Source: Lapidilactobacillus bayanensis (lineage in GTDB: Bacteria; Bacillota; Bacilli; Lactobacillales; Lactobacillaceae). From it: DNA of 34,850 bases. Shown here piece by piece: positions 9,801 through 18,913 of this stretch. The stretch is taken from assembly GCF_003946695.1 (NCBI RefSeq), contig NZ_RHOX01000022.1, forward strand, positions 1-34,850, given 5' to 3'. The notes below the pieces were generated by a model. The model saw nothing but the letters and a program-made list of their open reading frames with translations. It was not told where the DNA came from and did not search any database. The number at the start of each line of letters is the position of its first letter. The stretch's first letter is position 1. Position numbers and translations under genes: made by a program.

Positions 9801-10499
9801 GCAGAACATACGCGTGAAATTACGGTTGAAGGTCAAACGGATACTAGAACTTATAGCGTCCCTTATGCTTCAAGTGTTGCAGTTGCTGAAGGTGATCACG
9901 TTGAACGTGGTACTAAGTTAACTGGTGGTTCAATTGATCCTAAGCAATTGATTCGCGTTACTGATGTGATTACGACTGAAAATTACCTGTTATCAGAAGT
10001 TCAAAAGACTTACCGGATGCAGGGTGTTGAAATTAGTGATAAGCACGTCGAGGTTATGGTTCGACAAATGTTACGTAAGATTCGGGTCCTTGATCCTGGT
10101 GACACTGAAATCTTACCTGGTACTTTGTTGGACATTGCCGACTTTACTGAACAAAACCAAAAGACATTGGTTAATGGTGGTATTCCTGCCACTGGTCGTC
10201 CAGTCTTGCTTGGTATTACTAAGGCTTCTCTTGAAACTAATAGTTTCTTATCCGCCGCATCATTCCAAGAAACAACTCGTGTCTTGACTGATGCTTCAAT
10301 TCGCGGTAAGAATGATCCATTAATTGGTTTAAAAGAGAATGTCATTATTGGTAAGATCGTTCCAGCTGGTACTGGTATGGCTAAATATCGTCATATGGAA
10401 CCAGAAAAAGTTGGTGTTTCTTCACAAAGTATTTATTCGATTTCTGACATTGAAAAACAAATGAAAGAAACTGAAGAAGCTAAGGAGAACGACAAGTAA
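6843..10499 (+). CDS. rpoC: DNA-directed RNA polymerase subunit beta'
   Basis: The 1218-residue beta' subunit, which carries the catalytic magnesium site. It starts at TTG 6843 behind AGGGAGGT (6827-6834) and begins [10 protein letters not shown]. The N-terminal zinc-binding motif uses C60, C62, C75 and C78. The invariant NADFDGD motif has D449, D451 and D453 as the metal ligands. The second zinc site is visible in the later CGTDRG ... [11 protein letters not shown] region. The C-terminal end is short and charged ([14 protein letters not shown]). The length is typical of lactobacilli, without the large insertion found in Gram-negative beta'. A strong terminator follows within 20 bases, closing the rpoBC unit. 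Confidence 0.99.
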   Translation: MIDVNKFESMQIGLASPDKIRSWSYGEVKKPETINYRTLKPERDGLFDERIFGPTKDWECACGKYKRVRYKGIVCDRCGVEVTRSKVRRERMGHIELAAPVTHIWYFKGIPSRMGLVLDMSPRALEEIIYFASYVVIDPGDTTLEYKQLLTEQEYRERMEEFNGKFNAKMGAEAIKELLEQVDLEKEVVELKEDLKSAQGQKRTRAIRRLDILDAFRQSGNHPEWMVMDAIPVIPPDLRPMVQLEGGRFATSDLNDLYRRVINRNNRLKRLLDLNAPNIIVQNEKRMLQEAVDALIDNGRRGRPVAGPGNRPLKSLSHMLKGKQGRFRQNLLGKRVDYSGRSVIDVGPTLKFYQCGVPRQMALELFKPFVMHELVKRELASNIKNAKRKIERQDDDVWDVVEDVIKERPVLLNRAPTLHRLGIQAFEPVLVDGKSIRLHPLACEAYNADFDGDQMAIHVPLSDEAQAEARMLMLAAHHILAPKDGKPIVTPSQDVVLGNYYLTLEERGREGEGMIFKDIGEVLTAMQNGDVHYHTRIGLAINSMPKKPFPDQYRNSILLTSVGKAIFNQVLPEDLPYLNEPTAKNLIDEDLSAYYLAPGEDIHDRLENTELVDPFKKGFLSDIIAQVFKVYRVQRTSELLDDMKELGYTVCTLSGITVGVADVPTMPDKDRIVDDAHTKVNNVSKQFRRGLITDQERHDRVITIWNDAKDEIQQELIDSFDPSNPISMMSDSGARGSISNFTQLAGMRGLMAAPNGGMMEVPVTSNFREGLSVMEMFMSTHGARKGMTDTALKTADSGYLTRRLVDVAQDVIVREEDCGTDRGIVIKAIREGNELIESLFDRLVGRYLQKSIVDPETGEIIAVRGQLVDEDTAHRIVDAGVEEATIRSVFTCNTKHGVCKKCYGYNLATGDEVEVGEAVGTVAAQSIGEPGTQLTMRNFHSGGVAGGEDITQGLPRVQEIFEARNPKGLAVITEVNGAVTAIDENPAEHTREITVEGQTDTRTYSVPYASSVAVAEGDHVERGTKLTGGSIDPKQLIRVTDVITTENYLLSEVQKTYRMQGVEISDKHVEVMVRQMLRKIRVLDPGDTEILPGTLLDIADFTEQNQKTLVNGGIPATGRPVLLGITKASLETNSFLSAASFQETTRVLTDASIRGKNDPLIGLKENVIIGKIVPAGTGMAKYRHMEPEKVGVSSQSIYSISDIEKQMKETEEAKENDK

Positions 10500-10515
10500 C
10501 GTCTGAAGTAACACT

Positions 10516-10550
10516 AAAAGCTGTGAGGAATTATTTCTCACAGCTTTTTT
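10516..10550 (+). terminator. Intrinsic terminator after rpoC
   Basis: AGCTGTGAG (10519-10527) pairs perfectly with CTCACAGCT (10537-10545), and the helix can extend a few pairs into the loop. Six T follow (10545-10550), with a matching A-run on the 5' side. It ends the rpoBC transcript. Confidence 0.93.
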
Positions 10551-10564
10551 GATGTCTGGTTCTG

Positions 10565-10936
10565 AAACGTTGCAGGAACTAAAACCGTTATTTGGTGCTT
10601 CTTCGCGCTTACGCAAAGGTTGCATATGAAGTGTGCGAGTATCGTGAGGGAAAATAAATACTTGGCGCTGGAACGTGGTGGACACTGCTTGAAGCCAATT
10701 TTTGCAAAATTGTCTCCAAGACAGGTCTTGTAGTAACAGCTAAAGCTGCAACTACAATCTCACCACTGAGCGGTATTTATTTTCCCTCACTTAACAAACA
10801 AGATAGCAACCGTTGCGTAAGCGCTGAATTGACGAGTAGTTGAATTACCTCCTCTACAATTTTGAGAAGTATAAATTTGTAGTTAAACCGTACTAAAGCA
10901 CGTTTGTAAGTGCCGGAGGGTAATCGCGGTCAGCTG
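10565..10936 (-). repeat. Dispersed structured repeat, copy 2 (inverted)
   Basis: Read on the minus strand, this is the homologue of 77-441 and begins with the same CAGCTGACCGCGATT at 10936-10922. The helices of copy 1 are all present with changed sequence: 10605-10623 with 10806-10824 (one mismatch), 10644-10661 with 10773-10790 (18 bp, perfect), 10666-10669 with 10769-10772, 10675-10680 with 10761-10766, a hairpin at about 10725-10756, and the CTTG.AG.CAATTTT hairpin at about 10690-10722. Several pairs differ from copy 1 on both sides at once. Unlike copy 1, sequence continues past 10936 with no intron. No gene is present; the small frames here are short and unsupported. Confidence 0.85.
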
Positions 10937-11202
10937 TGAAATTGTCGTTAATGGTTTACCATTTACGACAAGGCCGAGCTTTAAGACAATCAAAGATTGG
11001 CTTAAAGTCGAGCCCACAGCGTTCCACCAGCGCATTTCCCGCAGGCACGAAGAACCACAACATAATAGTTTTAGGACTTAGCATTTACAGCGAGGCCTAC
11101 TTTTGAGACGAATTGGGCTTGATTCGGTTCAAACCAGTGCTCGCAGCGTTCCACCAGCGTATTTCCCGTAGGCACGAAGAACTACAGGATAACAGTTTTA
11201 GG
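10937..11202 (+). repeat. Two tandem short units of the repeat family
   Basis: After a 13-bp hairpin with one mismatch (10942-10971) come two units of about 105 bases at 10974-11075 and 11097-11202. Each has an imperfect hairpin (10978-11012; 11104-11134), then CAGCGTTCCACCAGCG, ATTTCCCG, AGGCACGAAGAAC and CAGTTTTAGG or a close variant. The same blocks in the same order appear in the right half of the long element, so these are shortened relatives in the opposite orientation to copy 2. Nothing recognisable lies from 11203 to the end of the prepilin peptidase gene at 11260. Confidence 0.7.
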
Positions 11203-11259
11203 TTTTGCGACTTAAATAAAGCTCACAGCGGTATGAAGAATTGCTGATAGAAGTTTAAG

Positions 11260-11946
11260 TCAGTTAATCGGTAAAAGTGGTAGTGCCAGCAGCGCCAAAT
11301 AGAGATAGGGAATAAAGGCAAATCGTTTCAGGTGTGGTTCTATTAAATAAATTAGCAGGATTAGAATATTGGCTAATAAACAGACCCATAGCATTGGTTG
11401 TAAGCCGTAAGCTAGAATCAGCATACTGACCAATTGCACATCTGCGTTGCCAAGACCTCGAGTTAACTTGCTAATTGTAGTCAGAACTAGTAGGCAACAG
11501 AGTGTGGGAAGGATATTTGGCGTTAAGCTATGCCAATATAAAAGAATAATAAAAAGCAAAAGTTGACTTAAGGACAGTTGGTCCACATAATAATGGCAGG
11601 CATCAAAAATTGCCAATTGGAAGATCAGCAGACAGATTAGAGAACCGCCGACTTGCCAGTAAGACCAATTTAAAAATAGCCAAATGGCGCTAATACCGCC
11701 AACAAACTCCCAACACATTGAAGCTGACGGAATTTCGTGCTGACAATAACGGCAGTGTCCTTGTTGTAACCAGTAGCCGATTACTGGAATTAAGTCATAA
11801 GGTGCAAGACGTGTTTGGCAGACATCACAGTAGGAAGGCGTAAAGACAACATCGAGTCCTAATGGTTGCCGGTCAGCCAGTAATTGGAAAAAGGATCCAA
11901 AAGTTGCACCGAGAAAAAATAATAAAATTTGAAAAATAATAACCAT
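11260..11946 (-). CDS. comC: Prepilin peptidase, A24 family (ComC/PilD-like)
   Basis: A 228-residue membrane aspartic protease that would cleave and often N-methylate type IV-like prepilins such as the ComG pseudopilins. The N-terminus has the family FGSF..LLADRQP motif (about residues 16-28). A cytoplasmic zinc-type loop follows with C40, C43, C65 and C68. The catalytic aspartates are probably D115 (FDACHYYVD) and D169 (GLGNADVQL). Several hydrophobic membrane segments fill the rest. The ATG at 11946 is chosen because TAGAGGTG lies just upstream on the minus strand; a GTG three codons earlier overlaps that site. It is the only minus-strand gene in the window, isolated between rpoC and rpsL, with no pilin or competence gene beside it. 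The family is clear; the link to DNA uptake is inferred. Confidence 0.88.
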   Translation of the reverse strand: MVIIFQILLFFLGATFGSFFQLLADRQPLGLDVVFTPSYCDVCQTRLAPYDLIPVIGYWLQQGHCRYCQHEIPSASMCWEFVGGISAIWLFLNWSYWQVGGSLICLLIFQLAIFDACHYYVDQLSLSQLLLFIILLYWHSLTPNILPTLCCLLVLTTISKLTRGLGNADVQLVSMLILAYGLQPMLWVCLLANILILLIYLIEPHLKRFAFIPYLYLALLALPLLPIN

Positions 11947-11999
11947 TTTAAACACCTCTAATGATAAATACCCGAATTAAAGGCCAATGCTATCTAAAA

Positions 12000-12027
12000 T
12001 TGTTTCAATTTTTTCACAAGGTATAAT
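12000..12027 (+). promoter_or_regulatory. Probable promoter of the str operon
   Basis: TTGTTT (12000-12005) and a perfect TATAAT (12022-12027) are separated by 16 bases. Transcription would start near 12034, leaving a leader of about 175 bases before rpsL. The element faces away from the prepilin peptidase gene. Confidence 0.65.
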
Positions 12028-12070
12028 TGACAGAGCTGGTTGTTCGTGATAACCTATTAAAGGTGCTTAT

Positions 12071-12144
12071 TGAATATTGTTCGACGTTTCGGCGTCCGTG
12101 CTGCTCTATTCCAAGCCAATATTCATCTAGGCTATTATTTTTTA
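12071..12144 (+). promoter_or_regulatory. Folded str operon leader, possible attenuator
   Basis: TGAATATTG (12071-12079) pairs perfectly with CAATATTCA (12117-12125), enclosing a smaller GACG/CGTC hairpin. The right arm overlaps a second possible hairpin, AGCC/GGCT (about 12114-12117 with 12129-12132), which runs into a T-rich tract to 12144. The two folds exclude each other, as in an attenuator. The second stem is short, so terminator strength is doubtful. I do not recognise a named leader family. Confidence 0.4.
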
Positions 12145-12208
12145 TTTTAAAAAGAACCGCCTGGATGTGTGTACTTAAAACCTATTAATAATTTGAGGAG
12201 GATCTTTG

Positions 12209-12622
12209 ATGCCAACAATTAACCAATTGGTACGTAAAGGCCGTCAATCAAAGACAACAAAGTCGAATTCACCAGCTTTGAACTTTGGTTACAATAGTAA
12301 AAAGAAATCTTTAACTGATAATCCTGCACCACAAAAACGTGGGGTTGCAACTCGTGTCGGCACAATGACACCTAAGAAGCCTAACTCTGCGTTACGTAAA
12401 TATGCGCGTGTTCGCTTATCTAACTTGCTTGAAGTGACTGCATACATTCCTGGTATTGGTCATAACTTACAAGAGCATAGTGTTGTTTTAATTCGTGGTG
12501 GTCGTGTAAAAGACCTTCCTGGTGTTCGTTATCATATTATCCGTGGCGCTTTAGATACTGCCGGTGTTACTGACCGTAAACAAAGCCGTTCGAAGTATGG
12601 TGCTAAGCGCCCTAAGAAATAA
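12209..12622 (+). CDS. rpsL: 30S ribosomal protein S12
   Basis: A 137-residue S12 of the small-subunit decoding centre. It begins [13 protein letters not shown] at ATG 12209, with ribosome site GAGGAGGA at 12195-12202. A TTG one codon upstream is a poorer choice. It has the short insertion near residues 26-38 seen in Firmicutes S12. The residues equivalent to E. coli K43 and K88 are lysines (K57 in TPKKPNS, K101 in RVKDLPG), so no classical streptomycin-resistance change is present. D102 is the residue methylthiolated in some bacteria. It is first gene of the str operon. Confidence 0.99.
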   Translation: MPTINQLVRKGRQSKTTKSNSPALNFGYNSKKKSLTDNPAPQKRGVATRVGTMTPKKPNSALRKYARVRLSNLLEVTAYIPGIGHNLQEHSVVLIRGGRVKDLPGVRYHIIRGALDTAGVTDRKQSRSKYGAKRPKK

Positions 12623-12665
12623 CAATACAATCTAATTAATTGACCATTACTAGGAGGTTTACTCA

Positions 12666-13136
12666 ATGCCAAGAAAAGGTACTGTGGCAAAACGTGACGT
12701 TTTACCCGATCCTATTTATAATTCAAAATTAGTTTCACGCTTAATCAATCACTTGATGATCGATGGCAAGCGCGGAACTGCTTCAACAATTCTCTATGAT
12801 GCGTTCGACATTGTTAAAGAAAAGACGGGTAAGGAACCACTTGAAGTCTTTGAAGAAGCAATGAAGAATATTATGCCAGTACTTGAAGTTAAGGCTCGCC
12901 GTATTGGTGGTTCTAACTATCAAGTTCCTATCGAAGTTCGCCCAGAGCGTCGTACGACACTTGGTTTACGTTGGCTCGTTAACTATGCTCGTCTTCGCAA
13001 CGAACATACAATGGACGAACGTTTAGCTAACGAAATTATGGATGCTGCTAATAACACTGGTGCATCTGTCAAGAAACGTGAAGACACACATAAGATGGCT
13101 GATGCCAACCGTGCCTTTGCTCATTATCGTTGGTAA
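12666..13136 (+). CDS. rpsG: 30S ribosomal protein S7
   Basis: The 156-residue S7, a primary binder of the 3' domain of 16S rRNA and a neighbour of the E site. It begins [23 protein letters not shown] and ends AFAHYRW, the usual form in Gram-positive bacteria. TAGGAGG precedes the ATG at 12666. It follows rpsL by 43 bases and is separated from fusA by a terminator-like hairpin, so fusA may be expressed at a different level. Confidence 0.98.
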   Translation: MPRKGTVAKRDVLPDPIYNSKLVSRLINHLMIDGKRGTASTILYDAFDIVKEKTGKEPLEVFEEAMKNIMPVLEVKARRIGGSNYQVPIEVRPERRTTLGLRWLVNYARLRNEHTMDERLANEIMDAANNTGASVKKREDTHKMADANRAFAHYRW

Positions 13137-13147
13137 AATTATTCGTT

Positions 13148-13179
13148 GTGAGCGGCCCTGCAAATTGCCGCTCACTTTT
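13148..13179 (+). terminator. Terminator-like hairpin between rpsG and fusA
   Basis: GTGAGCGGC (13148-13156) pairs perfectly with GCCGCTCAC (13167-13175) across a 10-base loop, followed by TTTTAT. The stem is GC-rich and stable but the T-run is short. It is therefore more likely partial termination, or an mRNA processing or stability element, than a full stop. No clear promoter is seen between it and fusA. Confidence 0.65.
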
Positions 13180-13212
13180 ATAATCTGAACAATTTCGAGA
13201 GGAGATACTTAA

Positions 13213-15306
13213 ATGGCAAATAAACGTGAATTCCCTTTGGAAAAAACACGTAATATCGGTATTGTTGCTCATATCGATGCTGGTAAGACAACAACTACTG
13301 AGCGGATCCTTTACTATACTGGTAAGATTCATAAGATTGGTGAAACCCATGATGGTGCTTCACAAATGGACTGGATGGCCCAAGAGCAGGAACGTGGTAT
13401 TACCATCACTTCTGCCGCAACAACAGCACAATGGAAAGATCACCGAATTAACATCATCGATACCCCAGGACACGTTGACTTCACAATCGAAGTTGAGCGT
13501 TCATTACGGGTTCTAGATGGCGCTGTCGTTGTTCTTGATGCCCAAGCTGGTGTTGAACCACAAACAGAAAATGTTTGGCGTCAAGCAACACAATACAATG
13601 TACCTCGAATTGTCTTTGTCAATAAGATGGACAAGATTGGTGCTAACTTTGACTATTCTGTTTCAACAATTAAAGATCGTTTACAAGTAAATGCTTTACC
13701 AATCCAAATGCCAATTGGTGCTGAAGATAACTTCGAAGGCGTCATTGACTTGATTGAAATGAAAGCTGACTTGTATGATGAAGATGCTTTAGGTACAGAA
13801 TGGGATACAGTAGACGTTCCTGACCAATACAAAGAAGAAGCTGCAAAGCGTCGTAACGAGATGATCGAATCATTGGCTGATGTTGATGACTCAATCATGG
13901 ACAAGTACCTCGAAGGCGAAGAGATCTCAAATGAAGAGATCAAAGCTGCCATTCGTCGTGCAACCTTAGCCTTAAAGGCTTATCCTATCTTGGCTGGTTC
14001 AGCATTTAAGAACAAGGGTGTTCAAATGATGTTGGATGCTGTTAATGATTACTTACCATCACCACTTGATGTTAAGCCATATCATGCAACAGATCCTGAA
14101 ACTGGTGAAGAAGTTGAATTGATGGCCGGTGACGATAAAGATTTCGCTGCCTTGGCATTCAAGATTGCAACTGATCCATTCGTTGGTCGTTTAACATTTA
14201 TCCGTGTTTATTCAGGTACTTTGGAATCAGGTTCATATGTTCTTAACGCAACTAAGAACAAGCGTGAACGTGTCGGTCGTTTATTGCAAATGCATTCAAA
14301 TCACCGTAAAGAAATTCCAGAAGTATTCTCTGGCGATATTGCCGCAGCAATTGGTTTGAAAGATACAACGACTGGTGATTCATTAACATCTGTTGAACAT
14401 CCATTGATTCTTGAATCAATGGTCTTCCCAGACCCAGTTATCCAAGTTTCAATCGAGCCTAAGACTAAAGCTGACCAAGATAAGATGGATGTTGCTTTAC
14501 AAAAGCTTGCTGAAGAAGATCCAAGTTTCAAGGCTGAAACAAACCCTGAAACTGGTGAAACTTTAATTGCCGGCATGGGTGAGTTACATTTGGATATCAT
14601 TGTTGATCGGATGCGTCGTGAGTTTAACGTCGATGCTGAAGTTGGCGAACCACAAGTTGCTTATCGTGAAACATTTACGAAGCAAGCATCTGCTCAAGGT
14701 AAGTTCGTTCGCCAGTCCGGTGGTAAAGGTCAATATGGTGATGTTTGGATCGAATTTACACCTAATGAAGAAGGTAAAGGCTTCGAGTTCGAAAACGCGA
14801 TTGTCGGTGGTGTTGTTCCTCGTGAATACATCCCTTCAGTAGAACAAGGCTTGAAAGAATCAATGGCTAACGGCGTTCTTGCTGGTTACCCATTAATCGA
14901 TGTTAAAGCTAAGTTATATGATGGTTCGTATCATGAAGTCGATTCTTCTGAAGCTGCCTTTAAAGTTGCTGCTTCAATGGCATTACGTAATGCTGCTAAA
15001 GCTGCCGGTGCTGTTATCCTTGAACCAATCATGAAGGTTGAAGTTGTTGCCCCTGAAGATTACTTAGGTGATATTATGGGTCAAGTAACTGCACGTCGTG
15101 GTCGTGTTGATGGTATGGAAGCTCGCGGTAACGCACAAGTTGTTAATGCATTTGTCCCATTATCTGAGATGTTTGGTTACGCAACAACATTGCGTTCTGC
15201 AACTCAAGGTCGTGGTACATTTACAATGACATTTGATCATTACGAAGCAGTTCCTAAGTCAATTCAAGAAGAGATCATCGAAAAAAATGGTGGTCACTCT
15301 AAATAA
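13213..15306 (+). CDS. fusA: Elongation factor G
   Basis: The 697-residue translocase EF-G, a ribosome-dependent GTPase that also helps recycle ribosomes. All GTPase motifs are visible: AHIDAGKTT (residues 19-27), the switch [22 protein letters not shown] and GSAFKN. The five-domain layout and length are standard for the translocation-type EF-G. The ribosome site CGAGAGGAGA is at 13196-13205. It is the last gene of the str operon; tuf does not follow, so EF-Tu must be encoded elsewhere. Confidence 0.99.
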   Translation: MANKREFPLEKTRNIGIVAHIDAGKTTTTERILYYTGKIHKIGETHDGASQMDWMAQEQERGITITSAATTAQWKDHRINIIDTPGHVDFTIEVERSLRVLDGAVVVLDAQAGVEPQTENVWRQATQYNVPRIVFVNKMDKIGANFDYSVSTIKDRLQVNALPIQMPIGAEDNFEGVIDLIEMKADLYDEDALGTEWDTVDVPDQYKEEAAKRRNEMIESLADVDDSIMDKYLEGEEISNEEIKAAIRRATLALKAYPILAGSAFKNKGVQMMLDAVNDYLPSPLDVKPYHATDPETGEEVELMAGDDKDFAALAFKIATDPFVGRLTFIRVYSGTLESGSYVLNATKNKRERVGRLLQMHSNHRKEIPEVFSGDIAAAIGLKDTTTGDSLTSVEHPLILESMVFPDPVIQVSIEPKTKADQDKMDVALQKLAEEDPSFKAETNPETGETLIAGMGELHLDIIVDRMRREFNVDAEVGEPQVAYRETFTKQASAQGKFVRQSGGKGQYGDVWIEFTPNEEGKGFEFENAIVGGVVPREYIPSVEQGLKESMANGVLAGYPLIDVKAKLYDGSYHEVDSSEAAFKVAASMALRNAAKAAGAVILEPIMKVEVVAPEDYLGDIMGQVTARRGRVDGMEARGNAQVVNAFVPLSEMFGYATTLRSATQGRGTFTMTFDHYEAVPKSIQEEIIEKNGGHSK

Positions 15307-15321
15307 TTAAAAATTTATTTT

Positions 15322-15354
15322 ACGCTAAGTCAAATTTGGACTTAGCGTTTTTTT
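15322..15354 (+). terminator. Intrinsic terminator after fusA
   Basis: ACGCTAAGTC (15322-15331) pairs perfectly with GACTTAGCGT (15339-15348) across a 7-base loop, followed by a run of T to 15354. It closes the str operon. Confidence 0.95.
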
Positions 15355-15614
15355 ATGCCAAGAGGCAAGGGTCAGATAGTGTTTGTCGATGAGTTGAAAA
15401 AGATTACAATCATCGAAGTCGAATTTTTAGATTTTGAACCGATCACGTTGTATTGAGCAATAAAAAATCAGCAAAACGAAACACGATAATGATCATCAAA
15501 TTCAAAAAAATCGGTGTGGGCTCGTTTCTTTGATCGAAAAAATAACTGTTAAACCAGAAAAACTATTTAATGCAGCAAAAGTTTAAAAAAATTTCAGAAA
15601 ATGGACTGAAAGTG
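15355..15614. other. Intergenic stretch without a gene
   Basis: Between the fusA terminator and the S10 promoter is AT-rich sequence with no convincing coding frame. A 7-bp inverted repeat TCGATGA/TCATCGA (15386-15392 with 15410-15416) is the only structure I noticed. It could be an upstream regulatory region, but nothing identifies a regulator. Confidence 0.5.
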
Positions 15615-15643
15615 TTGATTTGTCAATACTCTTCATGTATTAT
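15615..15643 (+). promoter_or_regulatory. Probable S10 operon promoter
   Basis: TTGATT (15615-15620) and TATTAT (15638-15643) are 17 bases apart, in an AT-rich setting. Transcription would start near 15650. This would drive the long ribosomal protein cluster beginning with rpsJ. Confidence 0.6.
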
Positions 15644-15649
15644 AGATAA

Positions 15650-15800
15650 AGTGCTTATAACCAAGGGCGTATTGCGCCCCGGGGTAGGCACAAGAACTAA
15701 GGGCTTTGAAGCGGAAGGTTGCGACACACCCGGTTGCATTGCCACGACGGTTGTGACGGGAATTTCTGTGGAGCTTGTCCATTTATGAGACGAAAAGGAG
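15650..15800 (+). promoter_or_regulatory. Structured 5' leader of the S10 operon
   Basis: The leader is markedly richer in G and C than the DNA just upstream. GTGCTTA (15651-15657) can pair with TAGGCAC (about 15685-15691, one G-U), enclosing GGGCG/CGCCC (about 15665-15679). Further on, CACGA/TTGTG forms a small hairpin near 15762-15774, and nearby CCAC/GTGG segments could pair over longer range. No T-run follows, so translational control by a ribosomal protein is more likely than attenuation. A 72-codon open frame through this leader (15570-15788) has no ribosome site and is not counted as a gene. Confidence 0.5.
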
Positions 15801-15809
15801 GTAAATTCC

Positions 15810-16118
15810 ATGGCAAAACAAAAGATTCGTATTCGGTTGAAGGCTTATGAACACCGTATCTTAGACCAATCAGCTGAAAAGATTGTTGAAACTGCAAAAC
15901 GTACTGGTGCTTCAATTAGTGGTCCAATTCCACTACCAACTGAACGTAGCTTATATACTGTTTTACGTTCACCACATAAGTACAAGGATTCTCGTGAACA
16001 GTTTGAGATTCGTACGCATAAGCGTTTGATCGATATTGTTAACCCATCTGCTAAGACAGTTGATGCTCTTATGAAGCTCGACTTACCAAGTGGCGTTGAC
16101 ATCGAGATCAAGTTATAA
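15810..16118 (+). CDS. rpsJ: 30S ribosomal protein S10
   Basis: The 102-residue S10 (NusE), a head protein of the small subunit and a partner of NusB in antitermination. It begins [20 protein letters not shown], the invariant family opening, and contains the SGPIPLPTE loop and [17 protein letters not shown] lies upstream of the ATG. It is the first gene of the S10-spc-alpha cluster. Confidence 0.99.
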   Translation: MAKQKIRIRLKAYEHRILDQSAEKIVETAKRTGASISGPIPLPTERSLYTVLRSPHKYKDSREQFEIRTHKRLIDIVNPSAKTVDALMKLDLPSGVDIEIKL

Positions 16119-16145
16119 TAAATTCAAAAAAATGGAGGTGTAGTC

Positions 16146-16781
16146 ATGACCAGAAAAGGAATCTTAGGGAAAAAGGTTGGAATGACCCAAGTCTTCACTG
16201 AAAATGGTGAATTAATTCCTGTAACAGTTATCGAAGTTAGCAACAATGTTGTTTTACAAGTTAAGACAGTTGCAAACGACGGTTACGAAGCAGTTCAATT
16301 AGGTTACCAAGATGTACGTGAAGTTTTGACGAACAAACCAGCTAAAGGTCATGCTGCTAAAGCAAACACGACTCCTAAGCGCTTCATTCGAGAAATTCGT
16401 GATGTTGAGCTAGGAGATTATGAATTAGGTTCAGAGGTAAAAGCTGATATTTTTGCCGCTGGCGAAGTTGTCGATGTAACTGGCATTACGAAAGGTCATG
16501 GTTACCAAGGTAACATTAAACGCTTTGGTCAATCACGTGGCCCTGAAACCCACGGTTCTCGTTACCATCGTATCCCTGGTTCAATGGGCGCAATCATCAA
16601 CCGTGTCTTCAAGGGTAAGATGTTACCAGGACGTATGGGTAGCGACAAAGTAACGATTCAAAATCTTGAAGTCGTTCGAGTTGATACAGACCACAACGTT
16701 ATGTTGATCAAAGGTAATGTACCTGGAGCTAAGAAATCATTTGTAACAATTAAATCCGCTATTAAATCATCAAAGAAATAA
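16146..16781 (+). CDS. rplC: 50S ribosomal protein L3
   Basis: The 211-residue L3, an early assembly protein whose long loop reaches toward the peptidyl transferase centre. It begins [17 protein letters not shown]. The central loop carries [21 protein letters not shown], including the glutamine region methylated in some bacteria. TGGAGGTG precedes the start. It lies 27 bases after rpsJ. Confidence 0.98.
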   Translation: MTRKGILGKKVGMTQVFTENGELIPVTVIEVSNNVVLQVKTVANDGYEAVQLGYQDVREVLTNKPAKGHAAKANTTPKRFIREIRDVELGDYELGSEVKADIFAAGEVVDVTGITKGHGYQGNIKRFGQSRGPETHGSRYHRIPGSMGAIINRVFKGKMLPGRMGSDKVTIQNLEVVRVDTDHNVMLIKGNVPGAKKSFVTIKSAIKSSKK

Positions 16782-16802
16782 TCAAGAAAGGAGGATTTTA
16801 TC

Positions 16803-17426
16803 ATGGCAAATGTCACACTTTATAAACAAAACGGAACTGAAAATGGCACTGTTGAATTAAACGATGCGATTTTTGGTATCGAACCTAACGATAATGTTGT
16901 CTTTGACGCTGTTATTATGCAACGCGCATCATTACGTCAAGGTACAAGTCAAACAAAAAACCGTTCAGCTGTAAGTGGTGGTGGACGTAAACCTTGGCGT
17001 CAAAAGGGTACTGGTCGTGCTCGCCAAGGCTCAATTCGTTCTCCACAATGGCGTGGTGGTGGTATCGTAAATGGCCCTTCACCTCGTTCATACGCTTATA
17101 AGCTACCTAAAAAAGTTCGGCGTTTAGCAATCAAATCAGTCCTTTCCCAAAAGGTTATCGACGGTGATTTGATTGTTGTGGACGGATTAAGTTTTGATCA
17201 ACCAAAGACAGCAGAATTTGCAAAAGTTTTAGCTGGCTTAAAAGTTTCATCTAAAGCTTTAGTTGCCTTAGAAGCAGATAACGACTTGGCTGCATTGTCA
17301 GCTCGTAACTTACCAAATGTTACAGTTGTTGAAGCTGAAGGTATTAACGTATTAGATGTTATGAATAATCAAAAGCTTATCTTGACACAAGCCGCTCTTT
17401 CAAAAATTGAGGAGGTGCTTGGATAA
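16803..17426 (+). CDS. rplD: 50S ribosomal protein L4
   Basis: The 207-residue L4, which lines the exit tunnel and in some bacteria represses its own operon. The tunnel loop is visible as [29 protein letters not shown] (about residues 59-87), with its basic and tryptophan residues intact, so no known macrolide-resistance deletion is seen. AAAGGAGGA precedes the ATG. Its stop overlaps the rplW start by one base. Confidence 0.98.
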   Translation: MANVTLYKQNGTENGTVELNDAIFGIEPNDNVVFDAVIMQRASLRQGTSQTKNRSAVSGGGRKPWRQKGTGRARQGSIRSPQWRGGGIVNGPSPRSYAYKLPKKVRRLAIKSVLSQKVIDGDLIVVDGLSFDQPKTAEFAKVLAGLKVSSKALVALEADNDLAALSARNLPNVTVVEAEGINVLDVMNNQKLILTQAALSKIEEVLG

Positions 17427-17710
17427 TGGCAGTACATGACATTATTATTCGTCCAATCGTTACCGAACAATCAATGAGCATCATGGACCAAAAGAAATAT
17501 ACTTTTGAAGTCGATGTTCATGCAAATAAAGTTGCCGTACGTCAGGCAGTTGAAAAGATTTTCGGTGTAAAGGTTAAAGAAGTCAACATTTTAAATGTTC
17601 GTGGTAAGAAGAAACGCTATGGTCGTTACGAAGGTTATACAAAGAAACGCCGTAAAGCAATCGTTACTTTGACACCCGATTCTGATGAAATCAAGATTTT
17701 TGAAGACTAA
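17426..17710 (+). CDS. rplW: 50S ribosomal protein L23
   Basis: The 94-residue L23, which forms the docking site for trigger factor and the signal recognition particle at the tunnel exit. It contains RPIVTEQSM near the start and the family [12 protein letters not shown] and [12 protein letters not shown] segments. It starts in the stop codon of rplD (TAATGG), and the ribosome site GAGGTG lies inside rplD, so the two are translationally coupled. Confidence 0.98.
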   Translation: MAVHDIIIRPIVTEQSMSIMDQKKYTFEVDVHANKVAVRQAVEKIFGVKVKEVNILNVRGKKKRYGRYEGYTKKRRKAIVTLTPDSDEIKIFED

Positions 17711-17744
17711 TTTAATTCAAAACTTATAACAGGAGGGAAAAACA

Positions 17745-18578
17745 TTGGCGATTGTTAAATACAAACCAACCAGCAATGGTCGTCGTAATATGTCTGGTTC
17801 TGATTTTGCAGAAATCACAAAGACGACACCTGAAAAGACTTTAGTTGAATCACAAAGTCATACTGCTGGTCGTAATGCTCACGGTCATATCACTGTTCGT
17901 CATCGTGGCGGTGGTCATAAACAAAAGTACCGTGTAATTGATTTTAAACGTACTAAAGATGATGTAAAAGCAACTGTTAAAGCAATTGAATATGATCCAA
18001 ATCGTTCTGCTAACATTGCATTGTTACATTATGAGGATGGTATCAAGTCTTATATCCTTGCTCCTAAAGGACTTGAAGTTGGTCAAGTTGTTGTTTCTGG
18101 CCCTAATTCTGATATCAAGCCTGGTAATACATTACCATTAAGCAACATTCCTGTCGGTACCTTGATTCATAGTATTGAATTGAAGCCTGGCAAGGGTGGA
18201 CAATTAATCCGTTCTGCCGGCACTTCAGCTCAGTTACTTGGCCATGATGGTAAGTACTCTTTAATCCGTTTAACTTCTGGTGAAGTTCGGATGGTGCTTT
18301 CTGTTTGCCGCGCAACTATTGGTGAAGTTGGTAATGAACAACATGAATTAATCAGTATTGGTAAGGCTGGCCGTAAACGTTGGATGGGCTTCCGTCCTAC
18401 AGTTCGTGGTTCAGTTATGAACCCTAACGATCACCCTCATGGTGGTGGTGAAGGTAAAGCTCCTATCGGTCGCCCATCTCCTATGTCACCATGGGGTAAG
18501 AAGACGATGGGTAAGAAGACTCGTAACTCTAAGGCTCGTTCTGAGAAATTCATTATTCGTCATCGTAAAGGTAAATAA
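17745..18578 (+). CDS. rplB: 50S ribosomal protein L2
   Basis: The 277-residue L2, needed for subunit joining and peptidyl transferase function. It starts at TTG 17745 behind AGGAGGG. The C-terminal part has the conserved histidine segment [21 protein letters not shown] and ends in the basic [13 protein letters not shown]. Length and motifs are standard. Confidence 0.99.
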   Translation: MAIVKYKPTSNGRRNMSGSDFAEITKTTPEKTLVESQSHTAGRNAHGHITVRHRGGGHKQKYRVIDFKRTKDDVKATVKAIEYDPNRSANIALLHYEDGIKSYILAPKGLEVGQVVVSGPNSDIKPGNTLPLSNIPVGTLIHSIELKPGKGGQLIRSAGTSAQLLGHDGKYSLIRLTSGEVRMVLSVCRATIGEVGNEQHELISIGKAGRKRWMGFRPTVRGSVMNPNDHPHGGGEGKAPIGRPSPMSPWGKKTMGKKTRNSKARSEKFIIRHRKGK

Positions 18579-18614
18579 AAATTTTAATTAATCACGTTCA
18601 AGGGAGGTAACATA

Positions 18615-18896
18615 ATGGGTCGTAGCCTTAAAAAAGGACCTTTTGCTGACGAGCATCTTTTGAAGAAGATCGCCGCTCAAGCAGATAGTGAAAAGAAACA
18701 AGTTATTAAGACTTGGTCACGTCGTTCCACGATCTTTCCAAGTTTCGTTGGTTACACAATTGCCGTATATGATGGACGTAAACACGTACCAGTTTTCATT
18801 CAAGAAGACATGGTTGGTCATAAGTTAGGTGAATTCGTACCAACAAGAACATTCCGTGGTCACGGAACAGATGACAAGAAAACTGCTGGTAAGTAG
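18615..18896 (+). CDS. rpsS: 30S ribosomal protein S19
   Basis: The 93-residue S19, a small-subunit head protein contacting S13 and the A site region. It begins [19 protein letters not shown] and contains [30 protein letters not shown] precedes the ATG. Confidence 0.98.
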   Translation: MGRSLKKGPFADEHLLKKIAAQADSEKKQVIKTWSRRSTIFPSFVGYTIAVYDGRKHVPVFIQEDMVGHKLGEFVPTRTFRGHGTDDKKTAGK

Positions 18897-18913
18897 AAGG
18901 GAGAGATTAGTCG

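Noticed and set aside
10422-10685. Minus-strand open frame across the rpoC end and repeat
   Set aside because: It overlaps the rpoC 3' end and its terminator and continues into the repeat; it has no ribosome site or family.
11206-12208. L7Ae-like ribosomal gene or remnant after rpoC, as in bacilli
   Set aside because: No such frame exists on either strand; the interval holds only the prepilin peptidase gene and the str promoter region.
12374-12520. Possible streptomycin-resistance change in rpsL
   Set aside because: K57 and K101, equivalent to E. coli K43 and K88, are unchanged.
15570-15788. 72-codon open frame before rpsJ, and overlapping minus-strand frames
   Set aside because: It starts upstream of the S10 promoter, has no ribosome site, and covers the folded leader; the minus-strand frames are its shadows.
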